A DNA stretch of 64,000 nucleotides from assembly GCF_900114745.1 (NCBI RefSeq), contig NZ_FOUB01000003.1, positions 1 to 64,000 on the forward strand, given 5' to 3'. The stretch is from Nitrosomonas communis. GTDB lineage: Bacteria > Pseudomonadota > Gammaproteobacteria > Burkholderiales > Nitrosomonadaceae. How positions within the stretch are numbered: position 1 is the first letter of the stretch; every line of letters starts with the position of its first letter. Shown in pieces: positions 9,478-18,860 of the stretch. The notes under the pieces are model-generated. The model searched no databases. It was not told the DNA's origin and saw only the letters and a program-made list of their open reading frames with translations. The position numbers were made by a program, and so were the translations under genes.

Positions 9478-9762
9478 TCTCTTACTGTTTCGAACTTGGT
9501 GGCGGGCTAGTTAACAATACGTTTCCAAACTCATCTACAGCATGGAATAGTCGAGACCGCCGCCCTGTACTGTATTGAAGTTAGAATAGTTTTTTCCAAG
9601 GCAGACCATGAAAGCTTAGAATAATCTTTCTAGCTTAAGAATAAATCCTTTTGCTTGAACCAATATAGGAAGAAACTAATCATAGAAAAAGCATATAGAT
9701 CTGAAAGATCTGAATAGCAGCTTTTAAATGCCACCCCACCGCAACGTATTTTAGGAGGAATC

Positions 9763-10800
9763 ATGGCTTTAAAACAATACGGCGTTCTTAAAGGAAAGGC
9801 CATCAATAAAATTATAGGACAAGGTTCTAGCCCACATTACGAAGTGCATCTTATCGACGATACTACAGACTATCGTATCGCCGTTAATGTAAAGTCTAAG
9901 CTAGCCCCTTCTGAGCTTTTATATTTGCTCATTGATGATTTTCGCCATCCCATTCTGGAAAAACTGGTCAAACTAGACAAGGGATTTACTCAGCTTGAGA
10001 ATGCGCCAAATAAAATGTCACTGGATTATATACGCGGCAATTTGTTCGACCCAGGACAAATGCGACCTTTACCACACAACCTTCCAGGGCCGGATAATGA
10101 TCTCAATGAAAAAATTGATGCTTATGTGCTACGCGCTATTGGCGACGAACGGGCAAGTATTTATGCTTTCGGCGAGCGCTGGGGACCTGAAGAAAAGATA
10201 AAAGACCAATATTTTGGCTTTCTGCCCGGAAACGGTATTCACAATATCCACATGAATCAAGGCAATGTAGGGCAATATGTGGGGGAAGACGGAATTTGGC
10301 AGGATGGGGGATTACTTTTTCATTTTCCGAGTATAGAGCAGGTGGGAGCTGGCACGGAGATTTGGCCGGAACAATGGGGGGCTGTCTTTTTAGCTTTCCA
10401 GTCCCAGTGCTGGCATACCGATGATCAAACAGGCCATCAACTCGCTGAATGCGAGGGTATTATTCCACCTAAAATAGAGCCTGACGTACAAATTATAGCA
10501 GCGCTGGTTAATCCGGCAGGGGACGATCAAGGGAATGAAACGGTGACCTTGATTAATCGCTCTCCCAATATGATTGATCTGTCTGGCTGGTTAATTGCAG
10601 ATAAAAATAAAAAACGATCCTTTATCACTAACCTGCAGCTTAATCCAGGCGCAACCAATGTCGTGCAATTGGATGGCCAGGGAGCGCAGTTAGGTAACAA
10701 TGGTGGCATCATTACTTTGCTCAACCCGGATGGGCTTAAATATCATGGGGTATCCTATACCAAAGAACAATGTCGTAGCGGCTGGACCATTGTATTTTGA
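9763..10800 (+). CDS. DUF2278 protein with C-terminal lamin-tail domain
   Basis: The product has 345 residues with a TAGGAGG ribosome site. Residues 1-220 resemble DUF2278/YukJ proteins (starts ALKQYGVLKGKAI; contains GNGIHNIHMNQGN and DGGLLFHF). Residues about 240-345 form a beta-rich lamin-tail-like domain (AALVNPAGDDQGNETVTLIN; LSGWLIADKNKK), a fold often found on extracellular or nucleic-acid-associated bacterial proteins. There is no signal peptide. The function of the family is not established. Confidence 0.8.
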   Translation: MALKQYGVLKGKAINKIIGQGSSPHYEVHLIDDTTDYRIAVNVKSKLAPSELLYLLIDDFRHPILEKLVKLDKGFTQLENAPNKMSLDYIRGNLFDPGQMRPLPHNLPGPDNDLNEKIDAYVLRAIGDERASIYAFGERWGPEEKIKDQYFGFLPGNGIHNIHMNQGNVGQYVGEDGIWQDGGLLFHFPSIEQVGAGTEIWPEQWGAVFLAFQSQCWHTDDQTGHQLAECEGIIPPKIEPDVQIIAALVNPAGDDQGNETVTLINRSPNMIDLSGWLIADKNKKRSFITNLQLNPGATNVVQLDGQGAQLGNNGGIITLLNPDGLKYHGVSYTKEQCRSGWTIVF

Positions 10801-10920
10801 GGCGTAATCTTTTATTTGCCAAAACATTCTAAGTTGGCTCAGGTTTAGCCAAACTGACATATATTAGCCTAATCTGTTTTACTGCCTTTCGGGTCTTTTT
10901 CATGGGACAATTGTCTCATT

Positions 10921-11601
10921 ATGAAAAATACCGCTACATTGGAATTACGTGGCATCAGTAAGGCTTATGCGAATGGAAAGCAGGTACTGTCCGATTTATC
11001 TTATACCCTGGCTGCAGGGGAGTACGTAGCCATCATGGGGGAATCGGGTGTGGGCAAATCGACGCTATTGAACCTAATTGCCGGATTGGATACTCCTGAT
11101 ACCGGCGAGATATGGGTTGATGGCGTTGCATTATCAGCAAAAGATGACGAGGCCGCGACCTCCCTGCGGCGGCGTCATTTTGGTTTTGTCTTTCAGGCAT
11201 TTCATGTCTTGCCTCACTTGACGCTGCTGCAAAATGTGGCATTGCCACTCCTGCTCAATGATTTGCCGCTTGATCGTGCCCAACAAATGTTGGTGGCAGT
11301 GGGGCTGCAAGGGCGTGAACAGGATTTCCCACGACACTTGTCGGGAGGGGAATTGCAGCGTGTTGCGATTGCGCGCGCATTGGTGCATCGACCTCGCCTG
11401 ATTCTGGCCGATGAGCCGACGGGCAATCTTGATCCTGATACCGCCCAGGAAATTCTTCAATTGATGCGTAGTGAAATCAAAGCTAATGGTGCTGCGGGCA
11501 TTATCGTTACCCATTCGCAAGCAGCCGCAGCAACGGCAGATCGTATCCTACTGTTGAGCAAGACGGGTTTGCAACCCTTGATATCTCATCAGCACGTATG
11601 A
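10921..11601 (+). CDS. ABC transporter ATPase, LolD/MacB type
   Basis: The product has 226 residues. It has Walker [10 protein letters not shown] (40-48), signature [15 protein letters not shown], and Walker [13 protein letters not shown], the last typical of the LolD/FtsE/MacB (MacB-like) class. It overlaps the permease gene by four bases (ATGA), so the two are translationally coupled. Together with the AttH-like gene at 14258 it resembles the attEFGH-type systems, here with a single large permease. The substrate is unknown but lipidic or envelope cargo is likely for the class. No good ribosome site is seen at the ATG. Confidence 0.88.
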   Translation: MKNTATLELRGISKAYANGKQVLSDLSYTLAAGEYVAIMGESGVGKSTLLNLIAGLDTPDTGEIWVDGVALSAKDDEAATSLRRRHFGFVFQAFHVLPHLTLLQNVALPLLLNDLPLDRAQQMLVAVGLQGREQDFPRHLSGGELQRVAIARALVHRPRLILADEPTGNLDPDTAQEILQLMRSEIKANGAAGIIVTHSQAAAATADRILLLSKTGLQPLISHQHV

Positions 11602-14147
11602 ACCATAGCCTTCTGTCCCGTTGGCTGCTGCTGGGAGAGTGGCAAGCGCACCGGCTACAAATCGTGGTTGCGCTCATCGCAATTGCGCTGGGCATTGCCA
11701 TGGGGTTTTCAATCCATCTGATCAATACTACGGCAGTCAATGAGTTTTCTGCGGCCGTCAAAAGCTTGTCCGGTCAATCTGATTTCCAAGTGCGCGCAAC
11801 GCAACCGACCTTTGATGAAATGCTCTATCCCGTTCTGGCACAGCATGAAAGCGTGGCGGTTGCCAGCCCGATGCTGGAGATCCAGGCGGCTATCCCTGCC
11901 AAGTTGGAGGATGACAGAAACAATACCTTGAAAATCCTCGGGATCGATGTGTACCGTGCTATTACCATAACCCCGGATTTAGTCGGCGTACCTGCGGAAG
12001 GGCGCGCTTTCGACATGCTGTCAGATGATGCCATTTTTCTGTCACCCGCAGCAATGGAATGGCTGGAAGTCGAGCAGGGTGACAAGCTGTCACTACGTCT
12101 AGGCACCCAAACTGTGACATTGCGGGTAGCGGGTGGATTGGTGAGGGCGCATGCCGGGCAGCGCATTGCGGTCATGGATATTGGCGCGGCACAGTGGCGC
12201 TTTGATCACGTTGGGCTGTTATCACGCATCGATCTTAAATTAAAACAAGGTGTCAATCACCCTGCATTTAAAGCGGCTCTTGAAGAGGAACTGCCCGCGC
12301 AATACTTAGTAACTGAAACTGTCGATCAGGAAAGGCGCATCCATAATATGTCACGCGCCTATCGCATCAATTTGAATGTGCTGGCGCTGGTTGCGTTGTT
12401 TACCGGTACTTTTCTGGTACTCTCGACCCAAGTGCTGTCCACTTTGCGGCGGCGACCGCACTTTGCGCTGCTACGCGTGCTTGGACTGACGCGCAACCAA
12501 ATCCTGCTGCAGATCCTGCGTGAAGGTAGCCTGATCGGCATAGTCGGGTCACTGCTGGGACTCGGGCTGGGTTATGCCTTCGCCGCGACGGCATTGCATG
12601 TTTACGGAGGAGATCTTGGCGGAGGATTTTTTCCTGAAATCAAACCAGCTATTCAGTTGAGGCCGTTGGCAGCTTTGCTTTTTTTTGTACTGGGGGTGAG
12701 TGTGACCATGTTGGGTAGCCTGATGCCTGCCTGGGAAGCAGCCCAAGCTCATCCCGCGTCCGCGCTCAAATCAGGTAGTGAGGAGACAGCGCTGGCAAAA
12801 TTGCGGACTCCCTGGCCGGCACTTATCTGTTTACTGCTGGCAGCTATCCTCACGCAACTCCCGCCTGTGGTGGAACTGCCCCTTTTTGGCTATTTCGCGG
12901 TAGCCTTGCTGCTGATCGGTGGTATCGCTTGGATGCCATCATTAACTGCATTGTTTTTTTCCGGATTATTTCGCATATTTAACCGCTTGACAGCGGGTGC
13001 ACTGACTACTTTGGTATTAGCCAGACTGGCGAATGCACCACAGCAAGCTGCGATTGCACTAGGGGGAGTCTTGGTAAGTTTCAGCCTGATGGTGGCTATG
13101 GCGATCATGGTGGCGAGTTTTCGCATCTCGGTAGAAGACTGGCTGACGCATATTCTGCCAGCCGATATCTATGTGCGCACAGTGGTGCGACAGGATGCGC
13201 TTGGCTTCACGCCACAGGAGCAACAGGCAATTGCGGCAACAGCGGGAATTGAACGCATCGATTTTATCCGCTCGCTGCAGATTACGCTTGATTCGGCTAG
13301 ACCGACTGTTACGCTGATTGCGAGACCAATCGATCAAGCTGATCCAGGCCATACCCTGCCGATGACGGATAATGCGCTAAGCCCTACTGAAATTCCCTTG
13401 GACGCGATTCCCATCTGGGTTTCGGAAGCGATGGTCGATCTCTATGATTATCAGGTGGGTAAGCGAGTAGCGTTGCCGCTGAGTGAGGCGCAGCAGGATT
13501 ATATCGTCGCGGGTGTATGGCGTGACTATGGGCGTCAATTTGGCGCCATCCAGATGCAACTGAGCGATTACCAAAAGCTAACAGGTGAATGGCATGTCAA
13601 TGAAACCGCACTTTGGCTACAGGCCGGGGTTGCGCCTGAGGAAATCATAGCAGCGCTGAAAGCGTTACCATTTGGCGAGTCGTTGACGTTCTGGCAGCCG
13701 AATGCAATCCGGGCAATCAGCCTCAAGATTTTTGACCGCAGTTTTGCCGTCACTTACCTGTTAGAACTGATTGCAGTCGGAGTAGGACTGCTCGGGGTGG
13801 CGGCCAGTTTTTCAGCACAGGCACTGAGGCGTGTCAAGGAATTTGGTATGTTACGCCATATCGGGGTGACACGCGGTCAGATCTATCGCATGCTGGCACT
13901 GGAAGGTGGATTGCTGGCTGGCTTTGGCATCATCATCGGATTCTTATTGGGAGGGAGTATCAGCCTGATCCTCATTTTTATTGTTAATCCGCAGTCGTTT
14001 CACTGGACGATGGAACTTCATCCACCTTGGCAATGGCTGCTCATTATGGCGCTCACCATGCTGATGGCAGCGGCAGTGACGGCGCTGCTCGCCGGACGGC
14101 GAGCGGTGTCGGGTAATGTGATACGTGCAGTCAAAGAGGATTGGTAA
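11598..14147 (+). CDS. FtsX-like ABC permease, duplicated type
   Basis: The product has 849 residues. There is one N-terminal membrane helix (about 20-45), a large periplasmic domain, FtsX-type helices near 270-380, a central pair of helices near 405-460, a second periplasmic domain, then helices near 705-840. This is two FtsX cores in one chain, as in YbbP-type and AttF/G-fused permeases. It overlaps the ATPase gene. The stop TAA is completed by the first base of a MITE copy, which directly abuts the gene. Confidence 0.85.
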   Translation: MNHSLLSRWLLLGEWQAHRLQIVVALIAIALGIAMGFSIHLINTTAVNEFSAAVKSLSGQSDFQVRATQPTFDEMLYPVLAQHESVAVASPMLEIQAAIPAKLEDDRNNTLKILGIDVYRAITITPDLVGVPAEGRAFDMLSDDAIFLSPAAMEWLEVEQGDKLSLRLGTQTVTLRVAGGLVRAHAGQRIAVMDIGAAQWRFDHVGLLSRIDLKLKQGVNHPAFKAALEEELPAQYLVTETVDQERRIHNMSRAYRINLNVLALVALFTGTFLVLSTQVLSTLRRRPHFALLRVLGLTRNQILLQILREGSLIGIVGSLLGLGLGYAFAATALHVYGGDLGGGFFPEIKPAIQLRPLAALLFFVLGVSVTMLGSLMPAWEAAQAHPASALKSGSEETALAKLRTPWPALICLLLAAILTQLPPVVELPLFGYFAVALLLIGGIAWMPSLTALFFSGLFRIFNRLTAGALTTLVLARLANAPQQAAIALGGVLVSFSLMVAMAIMVASFRISVEDWLTHILPADIYVRTVVRQDALGFTPQEQQAIAATAGIERIDFIRSLQITLDSARPTVTLIARPIDQADPGHTLPMTDNALSPTEIPLDAIPIWVSEAMVDLYDYQVGKRVALPLSEAQQDYIVAGVWRDYGRQFGAIQMQLSDYQKLTGEWHVNETALWLQAGVAPEEIIAALKALPFGESLTFWQPNAIRAISLKIFDRSFAVTYLLELIAVGVGLLGVAASFSAQALRRVKEFGMLRHIGVTRGQIYRMLALEGGLLAGFGIIIGFLLGGSISLILIFIVNPQSFHWTMELHPPWQWLLIMALTMLMAAAVTALLAGRRAVSGNVIRAVKEDW

Positions 14148-14249
14148 TTCCATTTCTAAAGCAAAATTAGCTTTGTCGGCTTCACCTTGCCGTATTATTG
14201 ATACTGTCTGCGGATCGCCTTCGCGTCATGTTTGCTTTGGAAATGGAAT
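14147..14249 (+). repeat. MITE-like inverted-repeat element, copy 3, with matched arm changes
   Basis: A 103-bp copy between the permease and the AttH-like gene. The left arm reads CTAAAGCAAAA and the right arm TTTGCTTTGG, where nearly all other copies have AAATCAAA / TTTGATTT. The same base pair is changed in both arms, so pairing is retained. Its first base completes the permease stop codon, and its end lies 8 bp before the next start codon, so it probably sits inside the transcript. Confidence 0.9.
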
Positions 14250-14257
14250 AAGAGGTT

Positions 14258-15328
14258 ATGTATAAGCTGGTATCGCTACTTTTTTTATGGTTGACGTCGC
14301 TGGGGATGCTTGTGGCAGCCCCACCGGTATATACCCCTGTGACGCCGCGAGCGCTGGTTTTTCCAGAGGATCTTGGTGCACATGAAAATTTCCGCATTGA
14401 ATGGTGGTATGTGACGGGCTGGCTGGAAGCACCTGATCAGCAGCCGCTCGGCTTTCAGGTCACCTTCTTCCGTCCGACCACTGAGCACGCCGAGGATAAT
14501 CCCAGCCGGTTTGCACCCAAACGATTGATCATCGGTCATGCGGCGCTGTCCGATCCGGCGGTCGGTAAACTGTTGCATGCAGAGAAAAGCGCGCGTGAGG
14601 GCTTCGGTCTGGCTTATGCCAAAGCGGGTAATAGCGCTGTGAAACTGGATGACTGGTATTTTATCCGCGAAGCGGATGGCCGCTATCGTACCTATGCGGC
14701 AGGAGACAATTTTGTGCTCGAGCTATCGTTTACGCCGACGCAACCACTGATGCTGCAGGATCTGGATGGCTTTTCCCGCAAGGGGCCGAAATCGGAACAA
14801 GCCAGTTATTATTACAGTGAGCCACATTTGCAAGTCAGCGGTACGGTCACTCGCGATAATCGGGCGATACCCGTTAAAGGCAGCGCTTGGCTTGATCACG
14901 AATGGTCATCGGAATATCTTGATCCGAACGCGGAAGGGTGGGATTGGACTGGCATCAATCTCGACGATGGTTCCGCATTGATGGCTTTTCAGATACGCGG
15001 CAAGGACGGCAAAAAAATCTGGGCGTATGCCGGTTTGCGCGATCCTTCCGGCCGCATGACTATTTTTCAGCCGGATGAAGTCAGCTTCCATCCCGTGCGC
15101 ACCTGGCGCTCTCCCCACACTGATGCAGTTTATCCAGTCGTCATGCGCATCAAGACGAGGGATATCGAATGGAAGCTCGAGCCGTTGCTGGATGATCAGG
15201 AACTCGATGCACGCCAATCGACGGGTGCGGTTTATTGGGAAGGGGCAGTAACCGTTACGCGTGATGGCCAGCCGGCTGGACGTGGCTATCTGGAATTGAC
15301 TGGCTATGACAAAGCACTGTCGATGTAG
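14258..15328 (+). CDS. AttH/CrtC-like lipocalin-family protein
   Basis: The product has 356 residues. The N-terminal signal peptide (LVSLLFLWLTSLGMLVAAPP) is cut near residue 22. The rest matches the AttH / hydroxyneurosporene-synthase-like double lipocalin fold: FRIEWWYVTGWLEA, LGFQVTFFRPT, SAWLDHEWSSEYLDPN, GWDWTGINLDDGSALMAFQI. It follows the ABC ATPase and permease on the same strand. Such genes are regularly paired with LolD/FtsX transporters, suggesting a periplasmic lipophilic-substrate protein. Carotenoid hydratase activity should not be assumed, as no carotenoid genes are nearby. Confidence 0.82.
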   Translation: MYKLVSLLFLWLTSLGMLVAAPPVYTPVTPRALVFPEDLGAHENFRIEWWYVTGWLEAPDQQPLGFQVTFFRPTTEHAEDNPSRFAPKRLIIGHAALSDPAVGKLLHAEKSAREGFGLAYAKAGNSAVKLDDWYFIREADGRYRTYAAGDNFVLELSFTPTQPLMLQDLDGFSRKGPKSEQASYYYSEPHLQVSGTVTRDNRAIPVKGSAWLDHEWSSEYLDPNAEGWDWTGINLDDGSALMAFQIRGKDGKKIWAYAGLRDPSGRMTIFQPDEVSFHPVRTWRSPHTDAVYPVVMRIKTRDIEWKLEPLLDDQELDARQSTGAVYWEGAVTVTRDGQPAGRGYLELTGYDKALSM

Positions 15329-15360
15329 CTGATATCGATGCAACTGATAAGATTAGCAAG

Positions 15361-17615
15361 ATGAAACTGACTGACAACGAAATTCGCGATATTACGCAAC
15401 ACCTGGAAGCAGGCAAACCGCTGCCGGACAAATACCGTTTCCTGCTATTCGAAGACAAGCGTGAAGTGGAACTGGTCTGGAATGGCAAGACCAACGAAGT
15501 GTGCAATATCGTGCTGCCCTTTCAGACCATCGAACAAGTGGATGAGCCGCGTGCGGAAAAGCTATCGGATACCGCTCTGCAAATGAGCCTATTCGATATA
15601 GACAACCGTGGACGGCAACTCAAGGGTTGGACCAATAAGCTCATTTGGGGTGATAACAAGCTGATTTTGTCCTCGCTCAAGAACGGGCCGTTGCGCGAAG
15701 AAATCGAAAAACAGGGTGGCCTCAAGCTGATCTATATTGATCCACCGTTTGATGTGGGCGCCGACTTTTCGATGGATATCGAAATCGGCGGCGACACCTT
15801 CACCAAGAAACCCAATATCTTGGAAGAAATCGCTTACCGTGATACCTGGGGCAAGGGTGCAGATTCCTTCATTGCAATGATTTGTGAGCGGTTGGTACTG
15901 ATGCGCGATCTGCTGGTGGAAGGTGGCAGCATTTATGTGCATTGTGATTGGCGGTAAATGCGCATATTCGCGCATGTTTGGATGAAGTTTTTGGCACTGG
16001 TGCACATAGAAATGAGATTATCTGGCGACGAGCTAATGCGCATAATGACCCAGGCAAGTTCGGCATTATTACTGACACGATTCACTATTATGCTAAATCA
16101 GAGCGCAATGTTTGGAATGATGTATTTGTTCCTTATTCACAGGAATACTTGGATTCTCACTGGCAGCAAAGAGACGAAACTGGTCGCCGGTATCGTTTAA
16201 TACCACTAGATGCTCCTCGTCATGGTAATGGGGGAAACTTGGTATATGAATGGAAGGGAAAATGGCCTGCTAAGTCGCGGACATGGGCATATCTGCGTGA
16301 GAAAATGGAAGAACTTGAGAGAGAGGGACGAATTGCATACACCAAGACAGGAACACCTTGCTTAAAGAGATATATGGATGAAACTCTTGGGCAACCAATA
16401 CAGAACTTATGGGACGATATTCCTCCGGTTAATCCAATGGCAATAGAACGCCTTGGTTATGCGACCCAAAAGCCCGGAGCCTTACTTGAACGTATCATCA
16501 AGGCTTCCAGCAATGAAGGCGATCTGATTGCTGATTTCTTCTGCGGTTCCGGTACCACAGCAGCCGTCGCAGAGAAACTCGGGCGCAAATGGATTGCTTC
16601 CGATCTGGGCAAATTCGCTATCCATACAACACGCAAACGCATGATCGGTGTGCAACGCCAGCTCAAAGTGGAAGGAAAAGATTACCGCGCCTTTGAAATC
16701 CTCAACCTCGGAAAATACGAGCGTCAGCATTACATTGGCGTCAATCCTGATCTGCGCGAGGAACAGAAACAGCAGCAGCTTGCTGCCAAGGAAACCGCTT
16801 TTCTTGAATTGATCCTGCGCGCTTACCGGGCGGAGAAAGTAGCGCAGTTTGCCTGTTTTCACGGCAAGAAAGCCGGGCGGCTGGTAGCGGTGGGGCCGGT
16901 GAATCTGCCGGTAACGCGGTTGTTCGTCGAAGAGATCATCCTGGAATGCCGCAAGCAGCATGTCACCAAGGTGGATATCCTCGGCTTCGAATTCGAGATG
17001 GGCTTGTTTCCCAATGTGCTGGATGAAGCCAGAGCGATAGGTATCGATATTGCGCCCAAGTATATTCCAGCGGAGGTGTTCGACAGGCGCGCGGTGGAAA
17101 AGAATCAGGTGGTGTTCCACGATGTGTCCTTCATCGAGGTCAAACCGCATATCAAGGGCAATACGGTGGCCGTTGAACTCACCGACTTCTCGGTATTCTA
17201 TTCGCAGGACTCCATCGCCAACGCCGAAGCAACGCTCAAGGACAAGCAGAGCAAGATTGTGGTGGAAAAAGGCCAGATCGTGAGAGTGAGCAAGGATAAG
17301 GGCGGCGTCATCAGCCGCGAACAACTGACCCAGCACTGGACGGACTGGATTGATTACTGGTCGGTGGATTTCGATTTCGAAAACAAGCGCGAGATTATCC
17401 GCGTGCAAAGCCTGGAAACCGGCGAATGGGAAGAGCAGTGGACAGGTGATTACATTTTTGAAAACGAATGGCAAAGCTTCCGCACCAAAAAGGACCGTTC
17501 GCTGAAATTGATCAGTGTATTCCAGGAAGTCATCCCCGGGCGGCGCAAGATTGCAGTGAAAGTGGTGGATATTTTTGGCAATGACACTATGGCCATTGTG
17601 GAGGTGAGGGTGTGA
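15361..17615 (+). pseudogene. mod: Type III DNA adenine methyltransferase (Mod), frameshifted
   Basis: Two overlapping frames together make one beta-class N6-adenine methyltransferase. The first frame (15361-15957) has the catalytic motif IYIDPPFD and stops at TAA 15955 right after [10 protein letters not shown]. The second frame (to 17615) continues without a gap in homology, [14 protein letters not shown], and holds the SAM motif [10 protein letters not shown]. Restoring one base near 15952-15955 would rejoin them. The central recognition segment (about 15960-16480) is more AT-rich than its flanks. It overlaps fic by four bases. Either a true lesion, an assembly error, or an off-state of the gene. 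Confidence 0.85.
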
Positions 17616-18688
17616 ACTCAATCAAGCTCCTTCCGTTCCCCAAGGAAATAGAAACCACAGCGGTATTGAAGAAACTCACCAGAGCACACCAGGCGCTGGC
17701 GGAGCTGAAAGGCATTGCGGTAAGCATTCCCAACGAAGGCATACTGATCAGCACGCTTTCTTTGCAGGAGGCCAAAGATAGTTCTGCGATTGAGAACATT
17801 ATTACGACGCATGATGATCTTTACCGTAGCGACAGTGCTGCTAAGCTTTTTGTCAGCGTAGCAGCGAAGGAAGTGCATAAATACGCCAACGCGCTGCATT
17901 ATGGCTTCCAGCAGGTAAAAGCGCATGGCTTATTGACTAATAACGATGTACTGCATATTCAAGCGACTATCGAAGAGAATAGTGCTGGTTTTCGCAAGCT
18001 ACCAGGCACTGCGCTAAAAAACGATTTTACTGGAGAAACTGTTTACACTCCGCCGCAGCATGCAGATGAAATCATCACTCTAATGGCCAATCTGGAGCGA
18101 TTCATCAATGATGACGATTTGTGTGACTGGGATCCGGTCACGAAAATGGTAGTTATCCACCACCAGTTTGAAAGCATTCATCCCTTCTATGATGGTAATG
18201 GCAGAACTGGCCGTATTATCAATATTCTGTATTTGGTCAAACAAGGATTATTGAAAATTCCCGTGCTTTACCTGAGCCGCTATATTAATCAGAACAAGAG
18301 CGATTACTATCATCTGTTGCAAGCCACTCGTGATACTGACGACTGGCAGCCTTGGCTGATGTTCATGCTTGAAGGTGTTGAGCAGACATCTAAGCAAACA
18401 GTTGCACTGATTGAAGGTATTAAGGCAACCATGCAAACATTTAAACAGAAAATACGGAGTGAGTTACCTAAGATTTATAGTCAGGATCTACTTAACAATA
18501 TTTTTCGCCACCCTTACACCAAAATCGATTTTGTTATGATGGAGCTTGATGTGAGTCGAATTACGGCAACTCGCTATTTAGATGAATTGATCAATATAGG
18601 GCTGCTGATAAAGCGAAAAATAGGTCGTGACAATTATTACATTAATACAGCTCTTTTTGGTTTGTTGAGTAATGTGCATAAAAAATGA
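17612..18688 (+). CDS. Fic-domain AMP-transferase, self-inhibited class
   Basis: The product has 358 residues. The complete Fic motif [12 protein letters not shown] is at 190-201. An N-terminal inhibitory-helix motif of the (S/T)xxxE(G/N) type is seen as SSAIEN (57-62), so it is a class II, intramolecularly inhibited Fic protein. The C-terminal part (about 285-345) looks like a winged helix ([20 protein letters not shown]). It starts inside the end of mod (ATG-less GTG overlap, four bases), so it belongs to the Type III restriction operon. Fic genes inside R-M loci are known, but their role there is unclear. Confidence 0.9.
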   Translation: MNSIKLLPFPKEIETTAVLKKLTRAHQALAELKGIAVSIPNEGILISTLSLQEAKDSSAIENIITTHDDLYRSDSAAKLFVSVAAKEVHKYANALHYGFQQVKAHGLLTNNDVLHIQATIEENSAGFRKLPGTALKNDFTGETVYTPPQHADEIITLMANLERFINDDDLCDWDPVTKMVVIHHQFESIHPFYDGNGRTGRIINILYLVKQGLLKIPVLYLSRYINQNKSDYYHLLQATRDTDDWQPWLMFMLEGVEQTSKQTVALIEGIKATMQTFKQKIRSELPKIYSQDLLNNIFRHPYTKIDFVMMELDVSRITATRYLDELINIGLLIKRKIGRDNYYINTALFGLLSNVHKK

Positions 18689-18711
18689 CAGAAATATATA
18701 GATATCTAAAA

Positions 18712-18747
18712 AACATGTATAGAAAATTATCAATTTCTATACATGTT
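18712..18747. promoter_or_regulatory. 14-bp perfect inverted repeat upstream of res
   Basis: The arms AACATGTATAGAAA and TTTCTATACATGTT are perfectly complementary, separated by eight bases. The site is AT-rich and is not followed by a T run, so a dyad operator is more likely than a terminator. It lies between fic and res, about 115-150 bp before the res ATG, in the only gap inside this gene block. Confidence 0.65.
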
Positions 18748-18860
18748 AAAAGAATAGATATAGAAAAGAAAAATTTTTTACCTCTGCTGAAGGTATCAGA
18801 AATGGATAAAACTCAATCTGCAATAATCTATTGCGATATAGTCTTGGTAGAAAATCATTA

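Noticed and set aside
14258..15328. Carotenoid 1,2-hydratase
   Set aside because: The CrtC-like fold is shared with AttH proteins, no carotenoid genes are present, and the ABC context favours the AttH type.
15940..15965. Programmed -1 frameshifting in mod
   Set aside because: There is no slippery heptamer or clear downstream pseudoknot; a simple one-base loss explains the break better.
16482..17621. 379-codon open frame antisense to mod
   Set aside because: It mirrors the codon structure of the real methyltransferase gene, whose motifs are clear; no recognisable protein is encoded on the other strand.
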